From the NCBI GenBank assembly GCA_902492185.1, contig CABUKY010000129.1, forward strand, positions 1-5,115: 5,115 nt of DNA. Reading direction: 5' to 3'. Both the position numbers and the translations under genes were made by a program. Below are positions 1-5,115 of this stretch, piece after piece (the stretch's first letter is position 1; every line of letters starts with the position of its first letter). The stretch is from an uncultured Collinsella sp. (GTDB lineage Bacteria > Actinomycetota > Coriobacteriia > Coriobacteriales > Coriobacteriaceae). The notes beneath the pieces were generated by a model that was not told the DNA's origin, ran no database searches, and saw nothing but the letters and a program-made list of their open reading frames with translations.

Positions 1-1085
1 CCGGCCGTTTTGACCGTCAGGTTACGGTCGACCGTCCGGATGTGAAGGGCCGCGAGCAGATCTTGCGCGTGCATGCCGAGAACAAGCCGATGGACGAGGA
101 CGTGAAGTTTGAGAAGCTCGCCCAGATGACCGTTGGCTTCACCGGCGCCGATTTGGCAAATCTGCTCAACGAGTCTGCGCTGCTTGCTGCCCGCCGCCAT
201 CGTTCCGTGATCTCGATGGACGAGGTCGAGGAATCGATGGAGCGCGTGATTGCCGGTCCGCAGCGCAAGGGTCGCGTGATGACCGAGGCCGAGCGCACCA
301 CGATTGCCTACCACGAGAGCGGTCACGCCCTGGTGGGTCACATCCTGGAGCACTCCGATCCGGTTCACAAGATTTCGATCGTCAGCCGCGGCCAGGCTTT
401 GGGTTACACACTGCAGCTTCCGCAGGAGGATCACTTCCTCAAGACCAAGAACGAGATGCTCGACGAGCTCGCCGTGTTCTTGGGTGGCCGCGTTGCCGAG
501 GAACTCATGTGCGATGACATTACATCGGGCGCGAGCAACGATCTGGAGCGCGCGACCAAGATGGCGCGCGAGATGGTCACGCGCCTGGGCATGAGCGAGG
601 AGCTTGGAACGCAGGTGTTTGGTGAGGCGCAACATCAGGTATTCCTGGGCCGCGACTATGCCGACCATCAGGATTACTCCGAGGAGACGGCGCGCCGCAT
701 CGATATCGAGGTTCAGCGCATTATGCGTGAGGCCCATCGTCGTGCGGTCGAGATCCTGGATGCCCGTCGCGATCAGCTCGACCTGATGGCCAAGGTGCTG
801 CTTGAGCGCGAGACCGTCGAGGGCGATGCCGTGAACGCCCTGCTCGACAACGAGTGGGATGTCTACCTTGAGCGCGAGGGCGATATCCTGGCGGCCAAGG
901 AGGAGCGAAACGCCAAGGCGGCCGGCATGCCGACCAAGAAGCGTGCGCCTCACATGAGCGAGGAGGAGCTGGCGGCTGATGCCGCGGCATTTGCGCAGGC
1001 GGCTATGCAGGAGGATGCCGAAGCCGCATCCGATGATGCCGATGATGACTGTGCCGTCAATGCCGGTGCCGACACCGACAAATAG
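1..1085 (+). CDS. ftsH: FtsH, ATP-dependent membrane zinc metalloprotease (C-terminal part, 5' truncated by the window)
   Basis: FtsH is a membrane-anchored hexameric AAA+ protease that unfolds and degrades misfolded membrane proteins and regulatory proteins on the cytoplasmic side. The frame is open from base 3, so the GTG at 42 is internal and not a start. The first visible residues, GRFDRQV, are the end of the second region of homology, whose Arg at bases 6-8 matches the second arginine finger. Next comes the AAA lid with the sensor-2 segment GFTGADLANLLNESAL. The zinc protease site HESGH lies at 312-326 with catalytic Glu at 315-317. LGGRVAEEL follows, and the likely third zinc ligand is the Asp of NDLERA at 540-542. 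FGEAQHQVFLGRD and the C-terminal helices complete the protease domain. The C-terminus after about base 890 is low-complexity, rich in Ala, Asp and Glu, and longer than the E. coli tail. The N-terminal membrane segments and Walker motifs lie outside the window. A terminator follows immediately. Family assignment is very secure. Confidence 0.97.
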   Translation, partial: GRFDRQVTVDRPDVKGREQILRVHAENKPMDEDVKFEKLAQMTVGFTGADLANLLNESALLAARRHRSVISMDEVEESMERVIAGPQRKGRVMTEAERTTIAYHESGHALVGHILEHSDPVHKISIVSRGQALGYTLQLPQEDHFLKTKNEMLDELAVFLGGRVAEELMCDDITSGASNDLERATKMAREMVTRLGMSEELGTQVFGEAQHQVFLGRDYADHQDYSEETARRIDIEVQRIMREAHRRAVEILDARRDQLDLMAKVLLERETVEGDAVNALLDNEWDVYLEREGDILAAKEERNAKAAGMPTKKRAPHMSEEELAADAAAFAQAAMQEDAEAASDDADDDCAVNAGADTDK

Positions 1086-1095
1086 TTCTTGTAAC

Positions 1096-1135
1096 AAAAG
1101 CCTCCGCGGGGAGACCTGCGGAGGCTTTTTCTTTT
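1096..1135 (+). terminator. Rho-independent terminator of ftsH
   Basis: A perfect 12-bp stem pairs AAAAGCCTCCGC (1096-1107) with GCGGAGGCTTTT (1118-1129) around a 10-base loop. A T-rich tract interrupted by one C follows (1126-1135). It begins 11 bases after the ftsH stop codon. The A-run on the left arm means the structure could also work on the other strand, but no minus-strand gene approaches it here. Confidence 0.92.
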
Positions 1136-1153
1136 GAGCGATATGAGGCCGTC

Positions 1154-1215
1154 TGTTGATTGGGGACAGACTTAAATGAGCGTTTTCACGCATTTAAGTC
1201 TGTCCCCAATCAACA
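1154..1215. repeat. Long hairpin element (25-bp perfect inverted repeat, GGGGACAG core), REP/MITE-like
   Basis: Left arm 1154-1178 and right arm 1191-1215 are perfect reverse complements over 25 bases, with the core TTGGGGACAGACTTAAATG. The centre can fold further: CGT (1181-1183) pairs with ACG (1188-1190) around a TTTC tetraloop, leaving a 2-base AG bulge at 1179-1180. The whole is therefore a 62-base hairpin of 28 pairs with one asymmetric bulge. No T-tract follows the right arm, so it is not a standard terminator, and the ftsH terminator already sits just upstream. Palindromes with a GGGGACAG core recur in many bacterial genomes and have been linked to REP-associated Y1 transposases; that link is from memory. 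Only one copy is in this window, so dispersed repetition is not shown. Confidence 0.7.
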
Positions 1216-1244
1216 TTGCTGCGGCACTTTGCTCAACTAAAGCG

Positions 1245-1250
1245 TACAAT
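1245..1250 (+). promoter_or_regulatory. Candidate -10 box for the aminotransferase gene
   Basis: TACAAT lies 25 bases before the chosen ATG at 1275. Its context, GCGTACAAT, is identical to that of the -10 candidate of the PHP gene. I see no convincing -35 hexamer at 16-18 bases spacing, so this is a half promoter by sequence. The right arm of the hairpin element ends about 30 bases upstream of it. Confidence 0.45.
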
Positions 1251-1262
1251 ACCGCCTATGCG

Positions 1263-1270
1263 AAAGGGGA
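1263..1270 (+). promoter_or_regulatory. Ribosome binding site deciding the aminotransferase start
   Basis: AAAGGGGA lies 4 bases before ATG 1275 and 19 bases before the next in-frame ATG at 1290. No comparable purine tract precedes the more upstream in-frame ATG at 1176, which sits inside the hairpin arm. This supports 1275 as the start. Confidence 0.65.
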
Positions 1271-1274
1271 ACAG

Positions 1275-2459
1275 ATGATCAACGAAACTATGTATGCTCG
1301 CGGTGCGGAAAGCTCCATCATCCGCGAGATTTTTAGCTATGGCCTTGAGCGCAAGGCGCAGATCGGTGCGGAAAACGTATTCGATTTTTCGCTGGGCAAT
1401 CCGAGCGTTCCGGCACCCACTGCTGTGGCGGAGTCCATTAAGAAGGCCCTGGAGCTGCCGAGCGACCAGTTGCACGGCTACACGCCCGCACCGGGCCTGC
1501 CGCAATGTCGTGCCGCTGTGGCCGAATCGCTCAACCGCCGCTTTGGCACGAGCTATGAGGGCAAAGACGTCTTTATGACGGTGGGCGCCGCGGCTTCGCT
1601 CACCTGCACGCTCAACGCGATTACCAATCCGGGCGACGAGGTCATCGTTATCGCCCCGTACTTTCCGGAGTATCGCGTTTGGATTGAGAAGGCCGGCTGT
1701 ACGTGTGTTGAGGCGCTCGCCGATGAAGATACGTTCCAGCTGAGCGTGGACAACGTGCTCAAGGCGATTACCGATAAGACGGCTGCCGTCATCATCGACT
1801 CGCCGAATAACCCGACCGGTGCCGTATATACACGCGACACGATGACGCGACTGGCCAATGTTCTGCGCGAGGCCAACGCTCAGCGCGATCCCGAGAATCC
1901 GATTATGCTCATCTCGGATGAGCCGTACCGCGAGATCGTGTACGGTGCCGAGGTGCCTTGGGTGCCCTCGATCTACGAGAACACCGTGGTGTGCTACTCG
2001 TATTCTAAGTCGCTTTCGCTGCCGGGCGAGCGCGTGGGATGGATCCTTGTTCCCAATACGAATCCTCAGGCAGATCGTCTAATGCCCGCCGTTGCCGGTG
2101 CCGCCCGTACGCTGGGCTTCGTGTGCGCGCCGGCGCTCTTTCAGCGCGTAATTATCGACTGCATCGATGAGCCGAGTGACGTTGAGGCCTATGCACGCAA
2201 CCGCACCGCGCTTACCGACGCACTAGCGGAGTATGGCTACACCTATGTTGAGCCGGATGGCGCGTTCTACCTATGGGTGAAAGCGTTGGAGCCCGATGCG
2301 AATGCGTTTTGCGAGCGCGCAAAGAAGTATGAGTTGCTTGCGGTTCCCTCGGACAGTTTTGGTATGCCGGGTTGGTTCCGCCTGGGCTATTGCGTGAGTT
2401 ACGAAACGATTGTCAATTCGCTACCCGCTTGGAAACAGTTGGCGGACGAGTATCGTTAA
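1275..2459 (+). CDS. Pyridoxal-phosphate-dependent aminotransferase, class I/II (fold type I)
   Basis: This cytoplasmic enzyme of 394 residues, the usual length for the family, is expected to move an amino group between an amino acid and a 2-oxo acid using PLP. Visible signatures (numbered from ATG 1275) are LGNP at 40-43 near the N-terminus and GYTPAPGLP at 68-76. PNNPTG at 177-182 carries the conserved Asn179. SDEPY at 214-218 holds Asp215, which pairs with the PLP pyridine nitrogen, and Tyr218. SYSKSLSLPGERVGW holds the Schiff-base Lys245 (codon 2007-2009) and phosphate-binding Arg253. The FRLGY segment near the C-terminus has Arg369, the likely substrate-carboxylate binder. The frame stays open upstream to 1176, but that extension translates the palindromic element and lacks a ribosome binding site, so I start at 1275. 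Substrate specificity cannot be read from these motifs; aspartate, alanine or aromatic transamination are all possible. Neighbours give no pathway hint, and the gene appears to be transcribed alone. Confidence 0.93.
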   Translation: MINETMYARGAESSIIREIFSYGLERKAQIGAENVFDFSLGNPSVPAPTAVAESIKKALELPSDQLHGYTPAPGLPQCRAAVAESLNRRFGTSYEGKDVFMTVGAAASLTCTLNAITNPGDEVIVIAPYFPEYRVWIEKAGCTCVEALADEDTFQLSVDNVLKAITDKTAAVIIDSPNNPTGAVYTRDTMTRLANVLREANAQRDPENPIMLISDEPYREIVYGAEVPWVPSIYENTVVCYSYSKSLSLPGERVGWILVPNTNPQADRLMPAVAGAARTLGFVCAPALFQRVIIDCIDEPSDVEAYARNRTALTDALAEYGYTYVEPDGAFYLWVKALEPDANAFCERAKKYELLAVPSDSFGMPGWFRLGYCVSYETIVNSLPAWKQLADEYR

Positions 2460-2493
2460 AAGTAAAGCGCCCTGTCTACAATGTTTTGCGTGA

Positions 2494-2524
2494 AACGGGG
2501 TTTGGTGTTAAGCCGGACCCCGTT
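2494..2524 (+). other. Weak hairpin downstream of the aminotransferase gene
   Basis: AACGGGGT (2494-2501) is the exact reverse complement of ACCCCGTT (2517-2524), giving an 8-bp stem with a 15-base loop. It starts 35 bases after the aminotransferase stop. No T-tract follows, so it does not qualify as an intrinsic terminator. It may be a 3' end stabiliser, or chance. It is the only folding signal I see in the 165-base gap besides the promoter of the next gene. Confidence 0.3.
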
Positions 2525-2557
2525 GTCATGGACGTTGTGTCTTTGGGATGGAGTGGT

Positions 2558-2587
2558 TTTACGACTATCGAAGGCTATGCGTACAAT
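2558..2587 (+). promoter_or_regulatory. Candidate promoter of the PHP phosphoesterase gene
   Basis: The -35-like TTTACG (2558-2563, four of six consensus bases) and -10-like TACAAT (2582-2587, five of six) are separated by 18 bases. The -10 box ends 38 bases before ATG 2625, which predicts a leader of about 30 bases. The GCGTACAAT context matches that of the aminotransferase gene. Confidence 0.5.
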
Positions 2588-2624
2588 GAATATAAGCGAC
2601 GGCCGTGCCAGATAAGGAGACCTG

Positions 2625-3446
2625 ATGCCCTACCTGCTTTCTTGTGACATTCATACCCATACGATGTTCTCTGCGCATGCATATTCGACCATTGAGGAGA
2701 ATGTGTACTGGGCGGCAGAGCGTGGTCTGCAGGTGCTCGGATCTGCCGACCATTTGAGCTCTATGGTTACGGCTTGCCCCAATGACCTGCGCAGTTACCA
2801 GTTCTTTATCAACCAGGATATCTGGCCGCGCATTTGGAGCGGCGTGCTGGTGCTGCGTGGTGCCGAGGCCGATATCGTTTCGCTGGACGGAAGCCTGTTT
2901 GGCGAGGACACTCTTGTCACGCTCGATATTGCCGGCGATTCGTACAGCCGTCAGCATTCACTGTTCGATTTGGTTACGCGTAATTTGGATTATTTGGTTG
3001 CAAGCGTGCATAATCCGCAGATTGCTGAGGGCGCGACGCTGGCCCAGACGACCGAGATGTATATCAATGCCCTGGAGCACCCCAAGGTGTTCATGCTGGG
3101 CCACACGGGGCGTTCGGGCGTGCCGTTCGATATCGACGAGGTGCTGTTGGCAGCTAAGGCCAAGCACAAGATTATCGAGATCAACAACCATAGTCTTGAA
3201 CACGGTATCGACACTGAGCATTGGGTCGTATGCCGCAAGATCGCCGAGCGCTGCGCCGAGCTGGGCGTGGGCATTGGCGTTTCGACCGATGCGCACATTG
3301 GCATGGCCATTGGCAAGCTCGATCACGCGCGCAAGATGCTCGACGAGATTCACTTCCCGCTGGATTTGATCGTGACGCGCGACCGCGAGACGCTGCTGCG
3401 CGAGATGGCGGCAGCCGGCGTGTGCGATCTGCGCAAGGGGATGTAG
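2625..3446 (+). CDS. PHP-domain metal-dependent phosphoesterase, YcdX-like
   Basis: This 273-residue cytoplasmic protein has the polymerase-and-histidinol-phosphatase (PHP) fold, a distorted barrel that binds up to three metal ions and hydrolyses phosphate esters. All nine ligands expected from the YcdX trinuclear site can be placed: His10 and His12 in DIHTHT, His18, His43 in SADH, Glu81 in RGAEADI, His129 in SVHNP, His160 in GHTGR, and Asp222 and His224 in STDAHIG. The set is intact, so the enzyme should be active. ATG 2625 is preceded by AAGGAG (2614-2619) with 5 bases spacing, which fixes the start. It is somewhat longer than E. coli YcdX (about 245 residues) and has no extra domain. PHP relatives include histidinol phosphatase HisK and the polymerase-associated domains. 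No his or polymerase genes lie nearby and the nine-ligand pattern favours the YcdX group, whose physiological substrate is unsettled. A terminator follows. Confidence 0.9.
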   Translation: MPYLLSCDIHTHTMFSAHAYSTIEENVYWAAERGLQVLGSADHLSSMVTACPNDLRSYQFFINQDIWPRIWSGVLVLRGAEADIVSLDGSLFGEDTLVTLDIAGDSYSRQHSLFDLVTRNLDYLVASVHNPQIAEGATLAQTTEMYINALEHPKVFMLGHTGRSGVPFDIDEVLLAAKAKHKIIEINNHSLEHGIDTEHWVVCRKIAERCAELGVGIGVSTDAHIGMAIGKLDHARKMLDEIHFPLDLIVTRDRETLLREMAAAGVCDLRKGM

Positions 3447-3466
3447 CGGAGTTTATAAACCAAGCG

Positions 3467-3502
3467 AAGGGGGCGGCCCAGGCGGGTCGCCCCCTTTCTT
3501 GT
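3467..3502 (+). terminator. Rho-independent terminator of the PHP gene, between converging genes
   Basis: A GC-rich 13-bp stem pairs 3467-3479 with 3484-3496 (AAGGGGGCG against CGCCCCCTT, then one G-T wobble and CCC against GGG) around the tetraloop AGGC. TTTCTTGT follows. It starts 21 bases after the PHP stop. It also lies 29 bases past the stop of the convergent methyltransferase gene, so it could serve that strand too, although the T-tract there is poorer. Confidence 0.88.
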
Positions 3503-3524
3503 CCCAAAAATCTACTGAGGTTGG

Positions 3525-4973
3525 TTAGCGGCGTTCGAGGACCGCTACGGTTTCGGTGTGGTCGGTGTGAGGGAACATGTCGACGGGCGTGATCTTGAGC
3601 AGGCGATAGCCTCCGTCGAGGAGCTGATGCAGGTCGCGCTCTTGAGTTACGGGGTTGCAGCTGATATAGGTGATGCGGCGCGGCTTAAGCGCGCAGGCAG
3701 CTTCGAGGAACTCGGGCGTGGAGCCGGCGCGCGGCGGATCGATGGAAAGGACATCGACCCGCTCGTTGTTATCGGCGGCATCCAGGATGTAATCGGTGGC
3801 GTCGTCGGCCATAAACCAAGCGCTGCGGGTGAGGCCGTTGAGCTCGGCATTGCGACGTGCGTCGGCAATGCCCGCCGGGTTGCGCTCAACGCCGAGCAGC
3901 ATAATGCCGATACCCTTGTTCTGGGCATCTTTAGCTGCGCAAAGACCGATGGTACCGCTACCGCAATAGGCATCCATGAGTACGTCGCCCTGCTGCAGGT
4001 CCATGCCGTCAATCGCGAGCTGATAGAGCAGCTCGGTCTGCTGCGGGTTGGTCTGGTAGAACGCGGTGGGGGAGATATCGAACTCGCAGCCGAGCAGCTG
4101 GTCGCGCATGCACTCGGCGCCATATACAATGCGGGTTTCCTCGCCGAGGATGGCGTTGCCGGGACGTCCGTTGATGTTTTGGGCGACGGTGACGATGTGC
4201 GGATTGAGTGCGGCGACAGCCTCAAAGAACTCCTGCGCATGCGGCAAGTCGCGCTGAGCGGTCACGAGCGTGACCATGACCTGGTCGGTACGCCAACCGC
4301 AGCGGACGACGGCATAGCGAAGTAAACCAAGATGCTTGTCCTCATTAAAGGCGGGAATATGCAGCCGCTCAGCTTCGCGTGCGATGCCGTTGAGAATCTG
4401 ACGGGCACCCGGTGCCTCGACAGGACACTCGGGTACGGCAACGATCTTGTGCGTGCCGCGCTCAAAGAAACCGCAACGGACGGCTCCCTCCTTACCGGGA
4501 GCAAAGGGAGTGGCAGCCTTATGACGAAAGCCACGCGGCGCAGGATATTTGCCCGGGTCGCCCAGGGTGACACCCATGCCACGAATAGGATCTACAGCAA
4601 TGCCCTCACGCTCACAAAGCGAAGCAAAAAGCTCCTCCATAGCAGCCTGCTTGGCGGCGAGCTGCTTCTTATAAGGACGATTGAGCGCCGTACACCCACC
4701 GCAAGCTTTCATGATCGAACAGGGAGACTTGGGGTCCACAGCCTTACGCGCAGACGAAACCTGATCTTTATGTGAGCGCTTGGAGCGAGTCTGAGATGCC
4801 TTATCCTCGTTCCGACGAGAGCCGGGACGCTTGGCCTTAGCCTTGCCCTTAGCCGACTGACCCTTCGCATTCAGAGACGACTTGGATTCCTTAGAAGATT
4901 TTTTCTCCCCCGACCCCTCAGCCGCCTCGATCAAAGCACGACGAGCCTTACGCTCCGCACGAGATTCTGCCAT
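3525..4973 (-). CDS. rlmD: 23S rRNA (uracil-5-)-methyltransferase, RlmD/RumA family
   Basis: This SAM-dependent enzyme is expected to methylate C5 of a uridine in 23S rRNA (U1939 for E. coli RlmD). The product is 482 residues from ATG 4973. Residues 1 to about 80 are a basic, Lys/Ser/Ala/Arg-rich, probably disordered tail. Then come the Fe-S cysteines Cys85, Cys91 and Cys94 (C-x5-CGGC) and Cys183 in VPECP. The methyltransferase domain has the SAM-binding loop DAYCGSGTIGL from 334, acidic Glu363 in GVERNP, DPPRAG at 412-417, nucleophile Cys439 in YISCNP (codon 3657-3659) and likely general base Glu474 in HTETV. All catalytic residues are present. E. coli RumA has an RNA-binding TRAM domain before the cysteines; here I see only the basic tail. 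GTG 4985 is also in frame, but its GTGGAG forms the Shine-Dalgarno of ATG 4973. The exact target (RlmC, RlmD, RlmCD or TrmA-type) is inferred from family resemblance; the Fe-S motif favours the RlmC/RlmD side. Confidence 0.92.
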   Translation of the reverse strand: MAESRAERKARRALIEAAEGSGEKKSSKESKSSLNAKGQSAKGKAKAKRPGSRRNEDKASQTRSKRSHKDQVSSARKAVDPKSPCSIMKACGGCTALNRPYKKQLAAKQAAMEELFASLCEREGIAVDPIRGMGVTLGDPGKYPAPRGFRHKAATPFAPGKEGAVRCGFFERGTHKIVAVPECPVEAPGARQILNGIAREAERLHIPAFNEDKHLGLLRYAVVRCGWRTDQVMVTLVTAQRDLPHAQEFFEAVAALNPHIVTVAQNINGRPGNAILGEETRIVYGAECMRDQLLGCEFDISPTAFYQTNPQQTELLYQLAIDGMDLQQGDVLMDAYCGSGTIGLCAAKDAQNKGIGIMLLGVERNPAGIADARRNAELNGLTRSAWFMADDATDYILDAADNNERVDVLSIDPPRAGSTPEFLEAACALKPRRITYISCNPVTQERDLHQLLDGGYRLLKITPVDMFPHTDHTETVAVLERR

Positions 4974-4979
4974 CAATAA

Positions 4980-4983
4980 CTCC
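4980..4983 (-). promoter_or_regulatory. Shine-Dalgarno deciding the methyltransferase start
   Basis: On the minus strand GGAG (inside GTGGAG) lies 6 bases before ATG 4973. The alternative GTG start at 4985-4983 overlaps this motif and has no purine tract of its own, so the shorter reading is preferred. The difference is only four residues. Confidence 0.7.
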
Positions 4984-4985
4984 AC

Positions 4986-4999
4986 TAATTCATGAATTA
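4986..4999. promoter_or_regulatory. 14-bp AT-rich palindrome in the methyltransferase leader, possible operator
   Basis: TAATTCATGAATTA is a perfect 14-base palindrome between the candidate -10 box (5016-5011) and the ribosome binding site (4983-4980). It would lie at roughly +5 to +18 of the transcript, a position where a dimeric repressor could block initiation. As RNA it could form only a weak 5-bp A-U stem. AT-rich palindromes of this size can arise by chance, so function is unproven. Confidence 0.3.
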
Positions 5000-5010
5000 A
5001 AGCTGCAAGT

Positions 5011-5016
5011 ATTGTA
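5011..5016 (-). promoter_or_regulatory. Candidate -10 box for the methyltransferase gene
   Basis: On the minus strand TACAAT (read 5016 to 5011) lies 38 bases before ATG 4973. It is the same hexamer, and the same distance, as for the PHP gene. No good -35 match is seen at 16-18 bases spacing. The rest of the stretch out to 5115 shows no supportable gene. Confidence 0.45.
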
Positions 5017-5115
5017 CCGTGCCAAGCCAGCAGACGATATACAAGCGGTTTAATCGTGTCAGCGATAAGCCCAACGACGGTTGCCCGCCGCGTGAGGGGT
5101 GTGGGGGTTAAGGTT

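Noticed and set aside
1154..1215. The long hairpin read as a second terminator, attenuator or small RNA gene
   Set aside because: There is no T-tract on either side, no promoter for it that I can see, and a full ftsH terminator already precedes it.
2477..2482. A further TACAAT just after the aminotransferase stop
   Set aside because: It lies more than 140 bases before the PHP start, has no supporting -35 element, and a better placed -10 exists at 2582-2587.
2372..2647. A plus-strand frame overlapping the aminotransferase end and the PHP start
   Set aside because: It begins inside the aminotransferase gene in another frame, has no family motif, and the gap it spans carries promoter and Shine-Dalgarno signals for the PHP gene.
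3451..3460. Palindrome GTTTATAAAC after the PHP stop
   Set aside because: A 10-base AT-rich palindrome is expected by chance and the real terminator lies just downstream.
3558..4325. A 255-codon plus-strand open frame antisense to the methyltransferase
   Set aside because: The opposite strand encodes all catalytic motifs of the RlmD family. This frame is a codon-bias shadow with no ribosome binding site or recognisable domain.
5056..5115. An open frame from GTG 5056 to the window edge (reading MSAISPTTVARRVRG...), possibly a divergent gene start
   Set aside because: It has only 20 codons before the edge, no Shine-Dalgarno before the GTG, and no recognisable family sequence, so it cannot be told from chance.
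5059..5115. A minus-strand frame of 18 codons ending in TGA at 5061-5059, possibly the C-terminus of a gene upstream of the methyltransferase
   Set aside because: It is too short, with no recognisable motif, and it overlaps the equally weak divergent frame.

Overview
The window looks like a moderately GC-rich bacterial chromosome segment holding core housekeeping genes. Codons mostly end in G or C, the proteins are rich in Ala, Asp, Glu and Arg, and the -10 boxes are of the TACAAT type. My best guess is an actinobacterium of the class Coriobacteriia (Collinsella-like). That guess rests on protein style and codon use, not on a search, so it is tentative.

Layout: (1) 1-1085 (+) is the C-terminal 360 codons of FtsH, the membrane AAA+ zinc protease, entering the window at the arginine-finger segment; a strong intrinsic terminator follows. 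(2) 1136-1274 is a gap holding a long hairpin element (28 pairs in all, 25 of them in uninterrupted arms; 1154-1215), then a TACAAT box and ribosome binding site. (3) 1275-2459 (+) is a fold-type I PLP-dependent aminotransferase. (4) 2460-2624 is a gap with a weak hairpin, a candidate promoter and a clear Shine-Dalgarno. (5) 2625-3446 (+) is a PHP-domain metallohydrolase of the YcdX type with all nine expected metal ligands, followed by a terminator shared with the converging gene. (6) 3525-4973 (-) is an RlmD/RumA-family RNA m5U methyltransferase with Fe-S cysteines and a lysine/serine-rich N-terminal tail. (7) 4974-5115 is its upstream region, with a -10 box and a 14-bp AT-rich palindrome; no gene is supportable there.

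The four genes do not form an obvious pathway. Proteolysis, amino-acid metabolism, an unassigned phosphoesterase and rRNA modification each seem to have their own transcription signals. Three of the four starts are visible, and each has a TACAAT hexamer 25 to 38 bases upstream, so they are probably separate transcription units.

I found no defence system, phage, CRISPR array, tRNA or rRNA. The most distinctive unexplained signal is the hairpin between ftsH and the aminotransferase gene. It looks like a dispersed REP-type or miniature mobile element, and it also creates a false upstream start codon for the aminotransferase. The rest is mostly ordinary core genome.
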